Assembly (NCBI RefSeq): GCF_036404855.1
Contig: NZ_DASWYS010000201.1
Coordinates: 1 to 8,649, forward strand
Length of the DNA stretch: 8,649 nt
Direction of reading: 5' to 3'
Source: Pelomonas sp036404855
Lineage (GTDB): Bacteria; Pseudomonadota; Gammaproteobacteria; Burkholderiales; Burkholderiaceae_C
Positions 1 through 6,380 of the stretch are shown here, one piece after another. The notes under the pieces are model-generated. The model saw only the letters and a program-made list of their open reading frames with translations. It had not been told where the DNA came from and ran no database searches. The first letter of the stretch is position 1. Each line of letters opens with the position of its first letter. The position numbers and the translations under genes were made by a program.

Positions 1-99
1 GACGACGCGCTTGGCGTCGTACCAGCGGTAGGCCAGCGGGTTGGTGGAGGCAGGGCCTTCGTAGGCGACGACGGGGAGATCGGAATAGACGGTGCTCAT
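1..99 (-). CDS. xylA: Xylose isomerase, N-terminal 33 codons (runs off left edge)
   Basis: Xylose isomerase converts D-xylose to D-xylulose in the cytoplasm using divalent metal ions. Only the first 33 residues are present. They begin MSTVYSDLPVVAYEG and continue with a P-A-S-T-N-P-L-A-Y-R-W-Y-D stretch. This matches the characteristic XylA amino terminus (YEG..S.NPLA.R.Y, as in E. coli XylA RYEGSKSSNPLAFRHY). The metal-binding and catalytic residues lie outside the window. The ATG is supported by an AAGGA Shine-Dalgarno 8 nt upstream and by the family start. It is the fifth conserved gene of the minus-strand operon, 48 nt after the GPH symporter, and would use the xylose released by the GH43 enzyme. 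Identity is firm despite truncation because the motif is distinctive; whether the full gene is intact cannot be judged. Confidence 0.88.
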   Translation of the reverse strand, partial: MSTVYSDLPVVAYEGPASTNPLAYRWYDAKRVV

Positions 100-107
100 G
101 ACAGGGG

Positions 108-112
108 TCCTT
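108..112 (-). promoter_or_regulatory. Shine-Dalgarno of xylA
   Basis: AAGGA on the minus strand, 8 nt before the xylA ATG. It is the only strong ribosome binding site for a conserved gene of this operon, which suggests that xylA is translated independently of its upstream neighbour. Confidence 0.7.
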
Positions 113-147
113 ACTGCGGGATCAAGGGTGGGTGTGAGAGGGAAGGG

Positions 148-1704
148 TCAGGCGGTGGCCGGCACGGCGCGGGCCGAGCCGCCGTCGTCGTCGGGGCTGG
201 CGCCGGCCTGGCGGCGGCGCTGGGCAAGTTCATCGGCCATGCGCAGCGTGGTGTTCTTGTCCAGCTTGTTGGCCATCAGGCACAGCGTGCAGGCGGCGAA
301 CAGGCCGCCGACGACGAAGCTGGACGCGAAGCGGTAGCCGGCAATCGCGTTGGGGGCCGAAGGCAGTTGGGTGTCGTAGCCGAAGAAGCCGGCCAGCAAC
401 CACAGGAAGCTGGCCGAGCCCAGGGCCAAGCCGGCCTTCAGCGAGAAGCCGATGGTGGCAAACACCATGCCGGTGAAGCGACGGCCGGTCTGCCATTCGG
501 AGTAGTCGGCAGCGTCGGCATACATGGACCACATGACGGCGACGGTGGGCGCGTAGACGACGGCGCTCAGCATGTGCAGGCCCAGCATGGCCCAGACGGC
601 GTCGGGCGGCAGCAGGTACATTGCGCAGGCCGTCAGCGTGCACAGGCCGAAGCAGACGACGCCGATGGCGCGGCGGCCGTAGCGCGCCGACAGGCCCATG
701 GACGCCATGATGACGACGATGGTCGTCGCCGTGCCGGCCATGTTGATGATGCTGTTGAAGACGTCGGCGACGTTGGAGCTGGCGAGCTGGTCGCGCGTGC
801 CGTGCACGATGTAGCCCAGCGCATCAGCCAGGCTGCCGGTGCCGGCCGTGTCGGGCGTCGTCAGGCCCAGCGCAGCAACGAAGTCGAACATGGCGGCCTT
901 GTCGGCGTAGTGGTGGTAGTAGTTGTAGTGGGCGCCGCCGCGCAGGGCCAGCATGCCGAACTGGAAGACGGTGTAGGCCACCAGCGAGATCCAGGGACCG
1001 TTCTTCAGCAGGTCGGCGAAGTCCTGCCGGGGCGAACTCTTGGTCTCGGAGATGGGCTTGATGCGTTCCTTCGTCGTGAAGAAGGTGACGAGAAAGAGCA
1101 CCAGGCAGGCCACGGCCCAGATGGTCATCGTGACCTGCCAGCCGTGGGCGCGGTCAGCGCCCTGCGCGAACTTGGCCACCAGCGGCAGCGTCAGGCCGCC
1201 AACCGCGAACTGCGCGACGTTGACGGACACGAAGCGGTACGAGTTGAGCTTGGTGCGTTCGTTGAGGTCGCCGGTCATGACGCCACTCATGGCCGAGTAG
1301 GGCATGTTGTTCATGCTGTACAGCGTCATCAGCAGCGTGTTGGTGATGCCGGCGTAGGCCACCACCATGCCGGTGCTCCAGCCCCAGGCCGGGTCCGGCG
1401 CCGTGTAGGCCAGCACCATGACGACGGCCCAGGGGACCGAGGTCCACAGCACCCAGGGTCGGAACTTGCCCCAGCGTGTGTTGGTGCGGTCGGCCAGCAC
1501 ACCCATGACGGGGTCGAACACGGCATCCCACAGCCGCGGCCACAGCAGGATGGCCGCGGCCGTGTTGGCGCTCAGGCCGAACACGTCCGTGTAGAAGTTC
1601 AGCTGGAACAGGATCATGGACATGAAGACCAGGTTGGCTGCGGCGTCGCCGCAGCTGTAACCGGCCTTCTCCATGAAGGAGAGGCGTTGGTGGGTGAAGG
1701 CCAT
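148..1704 (-). CDS. GPH-family (MelB-like) sugar:cation symporter, probable xyloside/xylose importer
   Basis: Inner-membrane symporter of the glycoside-pentoside-hexuronide:cation family within the MFS, 518 aa. The ATG at 1704 is chosen because MAFTHQRLSFMEKAGY aligns with the usual GPH amino terminus; a TTG at 1752 would add 16 charged, non-conserved residues and overlap the GH43 stop. The family loop signature is clear: D60-x3-D64-P-V-M-G (matching the MelB Asp55/Asp59 pair) then R-W-G-K-F-R-P-W at 77-84. N133 in NNMPYSAMS falls where MelB has Asp124. About 12 hydrophobic segments are visible. Between about residues 264 and 318 there is a long hydrophilic stretch where family members usually have a short loop. 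The carboxy tail (486-518) is polar. It lies between beta-xylosidase and xylA, so xylo-oligosaccharides or xylose are the likely substrates; this is inferred from context. No strong ribosome binding site is visible. Confidence 0.85.
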   Translation of the reverse strand: MAFTHQRLSFMEKAGYSCGDAAANLVFMSMILFQLNFYTDVFGLSANTAAAILLWPRLWDAVFDPVMGVLADRTNTRWGKFRPWVLWTSVPWAVVMVLAYTAPDPAWGWSTGMVVAYAGITNTLLMTLYSMNNMPYSAMSGVMTGDLNERTKLNSYRFVSVNVAQFAVGGLTLPLVAKFAQGADRAHGWQVTMTIWAVACLVLFLVTFFTTKERIKPISETKSSPRQDFADLLKNGPWISLVAYTVFQFGMLALRGGAHYNYYHHYADKAAMFDFVAALGLTTPDTAGTGSLADALGYIVHGTRDQLASSNVADVFNSIINMAGTATTIVVIMASMGLSARYGRRAIGVVCFGLCTLTACAMYLLPPDAVWAMLGLHMLSAVVYAPTVAVMWSMYADAADYSEWQTGRRFTGMVFATIGFSLKAGLALGSASFLWLLAGFFGYDTQLPSAPNAIAGYRFASSFVVGGLFAACTLCLMANKLDKNTTLRMADELAQRRRQAGASPDDDGGSARAVPATA

Positions 1705-1748
1705 GGGTTTGTCTCGTCTGGTTTTTCTAGGTCGCGGTCTGTCGCCGC

Positions 1749-3383
1749 TCAATCCTTGGATTCGTAGCTGAAATGGTCGAAGTCCGCGGCAAGCCCCTGG
1801 CCCGAAAGGTCCTGGCAGGCCAGGCCGATGAAGTTGCCGGTGAAGCCGAAGCTGCGCGCGAATCCGTTGACGAACCGCGTCGCGAACTCGTCGCTGAGCA
1901 TGGCGGTGTCCAGCGCGGGGCCGATCGCCGTCCAGGGCTGGCCGGCTTGCGCGTAGTGGAACTGGTAGCGGTCGTGGCTGAATTCGACGGCCAGGTCCAC
2001 GGCGCCGTCGGCCAGCTCGACGGCGGTGGCGGGCTCGCTCAGCGCCGCATCGCGGTTGACGGTCAGGCGCAGCACGCGCCGGCCCGAATCCACGTCGCGG
2101 CTGACGTGCAGGTAGGCGTGGTTGCTGGTGTTGTAGTAGGCGACGAGACCCGCCATCTGCTGGAACAGTTCGGGCTCGAAGTCCAGCCGCGTCTCGACGC
2201 GGCAGTTGAAGTGCTGCTGCCGGCGTGCGACCAGGCTCTGCTCGAACAGGCTCATCAACGACTCGCGGCCCTTCAGGCGCAGGAAGCCGGGGCGCTCGGT
2301 CAGCGAGATCCAGCTTTCGCTGAAGGGCACACGCAGCGAATTGAGGTGGTGGTTCAGCGTCTTGCCGTCGAAGTCGTCACGGTCGGCCTCGGCCGGGAAG
2401 GGGTGCTCGGGCAGGTGGGGGTCGGCCGTCTGCAGGCGCGGTGCATTGCCGCCGCCTTCGACCTCGGGCCAGCCGTCGTCGCGCCAATGGATGCGCTGGA
2501 TGCCGGTCTCGCGCCCCAGGGGGCAGTGCAGGTTCTCGTAGACACCGTTTTGCCGGTCCGCATTCGGGCCGCTCCACTCCAACGGGCGGCCGCAGAGATG
2601 GGCCATGTACCAGTCGCCGTTCTGGGTCTCGACGAGGCTGGCATGGCCGCTGCGCTGCAGGCCGTCGGTGGGCTGCTTCCAGGCCGTCAGCAACGGGTTG
2701 CCGGGCAGGGTCTCGTACGGGCCGTCGAGGGTGCGCGAGCGGGCCAGCGTGACGGCATGTTCGTAGAAGGTGCCGCCTTCGGCCGTCAGCAGGTAGTACC
2801 AGCCCTGGCGGCGGTAGAGGTGCGGGCCTTCGACGACCTGCAGCTCGGTGCCGGCATAGATGTTCTTCGCCGGGCCGACCAGGCGCCGGGCGGCCGGGTC
2901 GTACTCCTGCAGCAGGATGCCGTTGAAGTGGTGCTTGCCGGGCTGGTGTATCCACTGCTGGTTGAGCAGCCAGTGGCGGCCGTCCTCGTCATGGAAGAGG
3001 CTGGGGTCGAAGCCCGAGCTGTTCAGGTAGACCGGCTCGCTCCAGGGGCCGTCGATGCTGGGGGCGGTGACCAGGTAGTTGTGGGTGTCCTTGAAGGCGC
3101 CGATGGTGGAGCGCACGTCGGTGTAGATCAGCCAGAACTGGCCGCCCGCGTAGCTCAGGCAGGGGGCCCAGACACCGGCCGAGTCGGGATGACCGATCAG
3201 GTCCAGCTGACTCTGGCGCGTGACGGCATAGCTGTGGTGACGCCAGTGCTTCAGGTCGCGCGAATGGTGGATGCGCACGCCGGGCCACCATTCGAAGGTG
3301 GAGGTGGCGATGTAGTAGTCATCGCCGACGCGGCAGATGGACGGGTCGGCGTGGAAGCCCGGCAGGATGGGATTGGTGATCAT
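1749..3383 (-). CDS. xynB: GH43 beta-xylosidase (subfamily 11-like), cytoplasmic
   Basis: Glycoside hydrolase family 43 enzyme, 544 aa, predicted to release D-xylose from the non-reducing end of xylo-oligosaccharides with inversion. The amino terminus (NPILPGFHADPSI) is that of the GH43 five-bladed propeller. The catalytic triad is visible: D13 (general base, in HADPS), D126 (pKa modulator, in GFDPS) and E185 (general acid, in VEGPHLY). The spacing matches the Selenomonas SXA enzyme (D14/D127/E186). GRETGIQ near 290 ends the propeller, and residues about 335-540 fit the carboxy-terminal beta-sandwich that closes the active site in this subfamily. Length is typical (530-560). There is no signal peptide, so it should act on imported oligomers. 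It begins 16 nt after the ROK repressor stop without a recognisable Shine-Dalgarno, suggesting coupled translation. An arabinofuranosidase side activity is common in the family. Confidence 0.93.
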   Translation of the reverse strand: MITNPILPGFHADPSICRVGDDYYIATSTFEWWPGVRIHHSRDLKHWRHHSYAVTRQSQLDLIGHPDSAGVWAPCLSYAGGQFWLIYTDVRSTIGAFKDTHNYLVTAPSIDGPWSEPVYLNSSGFDPSLFHDEDGRHWLLNQQWIHQPGKHHFNGILLQEYDPAARRLVGPAKNIYAGTELQVVEGPHLYRRQGWYYLLTAEGGTFYEHAVTLARSRTLDGPYETLPGNPLLTAWKQPTDGLQRSGHASLVETQNGDWYMAHLCGRPLEWSGPNADRQNGVYENLHCPLGRETGIQRIHWRDDGWPEVEGGGNAPRLQTADPHLPEHPFPAEADRDDFDGKTLNHHLNSLRVPFSESWISLTERPGFLRLKGRESLMSLFEQSLVARRQQHFNCRVETRLDFEPELFQQMAGLVAYYNTSNHAYLHVSRDVDSGRRVLRLTVNRDAALSEPATAVELADGAVDLAVEFSHDRYQFHYAQAGQPWTAIGPALDTAMLSDEFATRFVNGFARSFGFTGNFIGLACQDLSGQGLAADFDHFSYESKD

Positions 3384-3399
3384 GAGGTGACGGCAGGAA

Positions 3400-4602
3400 T
3401 CAGGCAGCCACGGCCAGGCGGCCGGCGGCGATCAGGGGGCGGGTGAGTCGGTAGCGGGCCAGGGCGGCAGCGCCCACGGCCACGGCGTCGGCGCCGAAGC
3501 GCGAGACGGTGACCGTCGGCGGCACCGCGCCCGCCGCGGCGGCGAGGCTTTCCAGGGTGCGGAAGGCGGCTTCGAGGAACGGGGCGCCCAGCTCGACGGC
3601 GGCGCCGCCCAGCACGATGCGGCCGGGGTCGTAGGCGGCACCGAGGTTGCCCAGCAGCAGGCCGAGGTAGTTGCCGGCGCTGGCCACGGCCTCGGTGCTG
3701 CCGGGCTGTCGGGTCTGCAGACGACGCTGGATCGCGGCCGCGCCGCCGGCCTCGTCGCCCGCGGGCAGCATGGCGCGAAAGCCGATCATGGCCTCGGCGC
3801 AGCCGCGGCGGCCGCAGCTGCAGCGCGGCCCGTCGATCTCCAGCGTCATGTGACCCACCTCGCCGGCCAGCCCGTGCGCGCCGGTCAGCAGCCGGTCATC
3901 GACGACGATGCCGGCGCCCACCCCCAGGCCCAGGCTGAGATAGATCAGCGGGTCGCTCGCACCCTCGCCGCCGCCGAACTCCAGCTCGCCCAGTGCGGCC
4001 ACGTCGGCATCGTTCTGCACGAACAGGGGCACGCCCTGCAGGCCCGTCGCGCGCAGGTGCTCGACCAGCAGTGTGCCGGCAGGCAGGTCGCGCCAGCCGA
4101 GGTTGTGGGCGAAATGCAGATGGCCGCGCTGCTCGTCCACACCGCCGGGCAGGCCCAGGCCGATGCCGATGACGCGCTGGGCCGGCGTGTCCAGCCGCGC
4201 GTGGAGCTGCAGCAGCAGCTTGGCCGCGCGCACGAGGGCCAGGTGCGGGTCGCGGGCGGCGTCCAGCGGCGAGCGGGCACGGGCCAGCACGTCACCCGTG
4301 AGCGACGTGGCGACGACCTGCACGCCGTCCACGCCCACCTCGGCGCCCAGCAGCACGAGGCGGCCGGGGTCGACGAACAGCGGCGTGGGTCGGCGGCCCA
4401 GCTCGCCGGTGGCGACGACCTCGCGCTCCAGCAGCCAGCCCTCGGCGAGCAGTTCCTTCACCAGCGCGCTGACGGTGGACTTGGTGAGCTGCAGCGCCTC
4501 GGCCAGCGCCGCGCGCGACTGCCCCGGCCAGGCGCTCAGTTGCCGCACGATGGCCATGCGGTTGAGGTCCTTGAGCAGGTGCTGGTCGGCGATCAGCTGC
4601 AT
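3400..4602 (-). CDS. xylR: ROK-family transcriptional repressor, XylR-like
   Basis: 400-aa ROK (repressor, ORF, kinase) regulator. Residues about 17-62 form a winged helix-turn-helix (RAALAEALQLTKSTVSALVK). A ROK sugar-binding fold follows: GIGLGLPGGVD (146-156), QNDADVAALGE (196-206), SLGLGVGAGIVVD (223-235), then GLAGEVGH (244-251) and the zinc-binding C-S-C-G-R-R-G-C-A-E at 261-270. These residues define ROK proteins, and the DNA-binding domain marks it as a repressor, not a sugar kinase. The xylose role is inferred from its place in the same operon as GH43, the pentoside transporter and xylA, as for ROK-type XylR. The start is the ATG 2 nt after the upstream transporter stop; a longer open frame through that gene is an out-of-frame artefact. 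No clear Shine-Dalgarno is seen, so translational coupling is likely. Being inside the operon, it may control its own level. Confidence 0.86.
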   Translation of the reverse strand: MQLIADQHLLKDLNRMAIVRQLSAWPGQSRAALAEALQLTKSTVSALVKELLAEGWLLEREVVATGELGRRPTPLFVDPGRLVLLGAEVGVDGVQVVATSLTGDVLARARSPLDAARDPHLALVRAAKLLLQLHARLDTPAQRVIGIGLGLPGGVDEQRGHLHFAHNLGWRDLPAGTLLVEHLRATGLQGVPLFVQNDADVAALGELEFGGGEGASDPLIYLSLGLGVGAGIVVDDRLLTGAHGLAGEVGHMTLEIDGPRCSCGRRGCAEAMIGFRAMLPAGDEAGGAAAIQRRLQTRQPGSTEAVASAGNYLGLLLGNLGAAYDPGRIVLGGAAVELGAPFLEAAFRTLESLAAAAGAVPPTVTVSRFGADAVAVGAAALARYRLTRPLIAAGRLAVAA

Positions 4603-4604
4603 GG

Positions 4605-6125
4605 TCAGGCCGTCTGCAACCGGCCGCTGGCGTGAGGCCGGCCGGCGTGGAGGAGGGCGAGGCCGATCAGCACCAGGCCGACAGCCGCGGTCAGCGCCTG
4701 CGCCGCGCCCGAGAACTTGGCCGCGGCGACACAGGCCTGCCAGTTCGCGGCGATCAGCCAGGCCAGCAGCGCGCCGACGCCGGCCACCAGCCCGCCCGCC
4801 GCCAGCAGGCCGCGATGGGCCTGGCCCATGTCCACGCCGGCGTCCAGCGCCACGCGCTCGAAGCGTCCGCGGAACCACAGCCAGAACAAGCCCAGGCTGC
4901 TCAGGTGCATCAGGCCGGCGAAGACGAACACCCATTGCTGCGTGCCGGTCCACTGCACGGCCAGTGCCGCCAGCAGCGCGATGAACATGCCGCCGATGCC
5001 GCCCGCCGTGGCGCCAAGGCCGATGACGGCGCCGGAGACGCGGGTCGGGAAGAGGTCGGTGGCCGAGGTCAGCAAGTTGGCCGACCAGGCCTGGTGGCAG
5101 GCCGTCGCCAGCGTGATCAGCCCCACGCACAGCGCGAAACTGTCGCTGTAGTAGGCCAGGATGGCGCCCGGCATGCAGGCCGCCGCCAGGCCCATGGCCG
5201 TCATGCGCGCGCGGCCCACGGGCCAGCCGCGCTTGACGAGGGCGCTGGACAGCCAGCCCCCTGCGATGGAGCCGACGCTGGAGCCGAGATAGATCAGCGC
5301 GACGAGGCCCGCGCTCTTCAGCGGGTTCTGGCCGCGCTCGCGCTCGAGGTACGACGGCAGCCAGAACAGGAAAAACCACCAGACCGGATCGGTCAGCAGT
5401 TTGCCGACGAGGAAGGGCCAGATGGCCTTGAAGCGCAGCAGGGCGGTCCAGGGCAGCTTGACGGCAGCTTCCTGCGCCGGCTGCCCGGCACGGATGTGGG
5501 CGAGCTCCTCGGCCGACACCTTCGCATGCCGTTCGGGCGCCTGGAAGCCGCGCTCCCAGAACACGAGCCACACCAGGCCCGCGCCCCCGATCGCGACGAA
5601 GGCGAACTGCCAGCCGAACGTGACGGCCAGCCACACGGTCAGGGGCGACGCGATGATGCCCAGCGCGGTGCCCGAATTGAAGATGCCCGTAGCCAGCGCC
5701 CGCTCCTGCTGCGGGAACCACATCGCCACGGCCTTCATGGCCGCCGGGAAGTGGGCGGCCTCGGCCATGCCGAGCAAGAAGCGCACGACGACCAGCCCGA
5801 TGACGGTGCCCACCAGGCCATGCGCGGCGGCCGCCGCCGACCACAGCAGCAGCGCGGCGGCCAGGCTGCGCTTGACGCCGAAGCGGTCGATGGCAATGCC
5901 GATCAGCGGCGGAAAGGCGGCGTAGGCCGCCGTGAAGGCGAACGTGATCCAGCCGTAGTCGGCGTCCGTCAACGCCAGGCCGCCGGCTTCCAGCGGTTGC
6001 TGGAGGCTGGTCTTGAGCACCGACAGCGCGTTGCGGTCGATGTAGTTGATGGTCGTCGCGACGAAGAGCAGTGCGCAGATGACCCAGCGCCGCCGGCCCA
6101 GCGTCGTGGCGAGGGCGCCGGTCAT
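4605..6125 (-). CDS. MFS transporter, ExuT-like (anion:cation symporter family), probable hexuronate importer
   Basis: Inner-membrane MFS carrier, 506 aa from the ATG (507 if the adjoining GTG at 6128 is used). Diagnostic ACS/ExuT features are TINYIDRNALSVL in helix 1 (25-37), motif-A-like DRFGVKR (80-86), RFLLGMAEAAHFPAAMKAV in helix 4 (115-133), and DPVWWFFLFWLPSYL in helix 7 (246-260). ExuT relatives import glucuronate or galacturonate. Beside an exported alpha-glucuronidase, glucuronate or 4-O-methylglucuronate is the natural substrate, though this is inferred. Twelve core helices end near residue 418. A further ~75 residues carry two more hydrophobic segments (about 439-460 and 473-493), beyond the usual ~430-aa family length. 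It is the first large gene of the minus-strand operon. Its ATG overlaps the stop of a short upstream ORF as TGATG. Confidence 0.83.
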   Translation of the reverse strand: MTGALATTLGRRRWVICALLFVATTINYIDRNALSVLKTSLQQPLEAGGLALTDADYGWITFAFTAAYAAFPPLIGIAIDRFGVKRSLAAALLLWSAAAAAHGLVGTVIGLVVVRFLLGMAEAAHFPAAMKAVAMWFPQQERALATGIFNSGTALGIIASPLTVWLAVTFGWQFAFVAIGGAGLVWLVFWERGFQAPERHAKVSAEELAHIRAGQPAQEAAVKLPWTALLRFKAIWPFLVGKLLTDPVWWFFLFWLPSYLERERGQNPLKSAGLVALIYLGSSVGSIAGGWLSSALVKRGWPVGRARMTAMGLAAACMPGAILAYYSDSFALCVGLITLATACHQAWSANLLTSATDLFPTRVSGAVIGLGATAGGIGGMFIALLAALAVQWTGTQQWVFVFAGLMHLSSLGLFWLWFRGRFERVALDAGVDMGQAHRGLLAAGGLVAGVGALLAWLIAANWQACVAAAKFSGAAQALTAAVGLVLIGLALLHAGRPHASGRLQTA

Positions 6126-6208
6126 CACGCCACCCCGGTTGCAGCCGCTGCGGGCGCGAAGGCGCGGGCGAAGGTCGCGGGAGCCGGTGCGGCGAGGTCG
6201 GGGTTCAA
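6125..6208 (-). CDS. Possible 27-codon leader ORF coupled to the ExuT-like gene
   Basis: A TTG-initiated ORF on the minus strand encodes 27 residues rich in Ala and Pro, starting MNPDLAAPAPATFARAF. A GGAG Shine-Dalgarno lies 8 nt before the TTG (6220-6217). Its TGA stop overlaps the ATG of the transporter by one base (TGATG), the classical arrangement for termination-reinitiation. The transporter itself has no clean AGGAG, so ribosomes may reach it through this ORF. An internal near-repeat (TTCGCCCGCGCC then TTCGCGCCCGCA) gives FARA/FAPA. It may be a regulatory leader peptide, a tiny protein, or chance in GC-rich DNA, where open frames are common. No homologue is recognised. Confidence 0.35.
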   Translation of the reverse strand: MNPDLAAPAPATFARAFAPAAAATGVA

Positions 6209-6276
6209 CGTGAGGTCTCCAGGCGTGGCGCTCGTCGGCGCCTCTCTTGATGTGTGGCGAGGCTTGCTATGGGCTC

Positions 6277-6295
6277 AAATGTAGCGCTACCATTT
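6277..6295. promoter_or_regulatory. Candidate operator (LacI-type XylR-like box) in the divergent promoter region
   Basis: A perfect 10-bp palindrome GTAGCGCTAC (6281-6290) is flanked by AAAT on the left and, after one extra C, ATTT on the right. On the minus strand it reads TGGTAGCGCTACAT. As I recall them, xylan/xylose boxes of LacI-type XylR regulators in Xanthomonas and Caulobacter are close to TGGTAGCGCTAACA, which matches for the first 11 bases. It lies between the divergent transporter operon and aguA, where one bound repressor could control both directions. The likely ligand is a LacI-family protein, possibly the one starting at 8553. Confidence 0.6.
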
Positions 6296-6307
6296 TGCTT
6301 TGTGCAA
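6278..6307 (-). promoter_or_regulatory. Weak candidate promoter for the minus-strand operon
   Basis: On the minus strand TTGCAC (6307-6302) is followed, after 18 nt, by TACATT (6283-6278). TACATT shares four of six bases with the sigma70 -10 consensus, TTGCAC three of six with the -35. The candidate -10 overlaps the GTAGCGCTAC palindrome, so a repressor bound there would block it. This is inference from weak hexamers; the true start site is unknown. Confidence 0.3.
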
Positions 6308-6323
6308 GCGAGAAATCTCTAAC
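6295..6323 (+). promoter_or_regulatory. Weak candidate promoter for aguA
   Basis: TTGCTT (6295-6300), a 17-nt spacer, then TCTAAC (6318-6323), which has four of six -10 consensus bases. It lies immediately downstream of the GTAGCGCTAC operator, and its -10 falls in the loop of the GAAAT/ATTTC inverted repeat. Tentative. Confidence 0.28.
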
Positions 6324-6331
6324 ATTTCCGC
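6308..6331. repeat. Inverted repeat GCG-a-GAAAT-N7-ATTTC-CGC, possible second operator
   Basis: Arms GAAAT (6312-6316) and ATTTC (6324-6328) are separated by 7 nt. Pairing extends to GCG/CGC if the A at 6311 is bulged. Total dyad span is 24 bp. ROK repressors bind dyads with separated A/T-rich arms, so this is a candidate site for the XylR-like protein of this locus; the link is inferred from position only. Confidence 0.3.
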
Positions 6332-6334
6332 GAT

Positions 6335-6360
6335 CCAAGGGTTCTGACGCCCTGGCTTGG
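6335..6360 (+). other. Possible hairpin in the aguA 5' leader
   Basis: CCAAG (6335-6339) can pair with CTTGG (6356-6360), and GGG (6339-6341) with CCC (6350-6352) offers an alternative inner stem. It lies about 10 nt upstream of the aguA Shine-Dalgarno. No U-run follows, so it is not an intrinsic terminator. Its role, if any, is unknown. Confidence 0.25.
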
Positions 6361-6370
6361 GCCCGATAAC

Positions 6371-6376
6371 AGGAGA
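6371..6376 (+). promoter_or_regulatory. Shine-Dalgarno of aguA
   Basis: AGGAGA with AGGAG ending 5 nt before the ATG at 6381. It decides this start over an upstream in-frame TTG at 6357. Confidence 0.75.
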
Positions 6377-6380
6377 CCGA

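Noticed and set aside
1749..1752. TTG at 1752 as the start of the GPH symporter, overlapping the GH43 stop
   Set aside because: It would add a non-conserved basic 16-residue extension with no properly spaced ribosome site; the ATG at 1704 fits the family start.
367..1767. 466-codon plus-strand frame antisense to the GPH symporter
   Set aside because: His/Gly/Val-rich low-complexity translation. The complementary gene has clear GPH motifs.
1773..3446. 557-codon plus-strand frame antisense to GH43
   Set aside because: Val/Gly/Ala/Gln-rich shadow of the GH43 gene with no conserved features.
3400..5844. An 814-codon open frame running through the transporter region into the ROK gene as one protein
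   Set aside because: The first ~410 codons are an out-of-frame, Arg/Gly/Pro-rich shadow of the transporter gene. The ROK protein has its own ATG at 4602 immediately after the transporter stop.
6156..6174. Short direct repeat GCGAAGG...GCGAAGG in the minus-operon leader
   Set aside because: Only 7 exact bases with a 12-nt period, explained by the Ala/Phe/Arg codon pattern of the leader ORF or by base composition.
4632..6284. 550-codon plus-strand frame antisense to the ExuT-like gene
   Set aside because: Low-complexity, charged translation with no recognisable motif. The minus strand encodes a clear MFS carrier.
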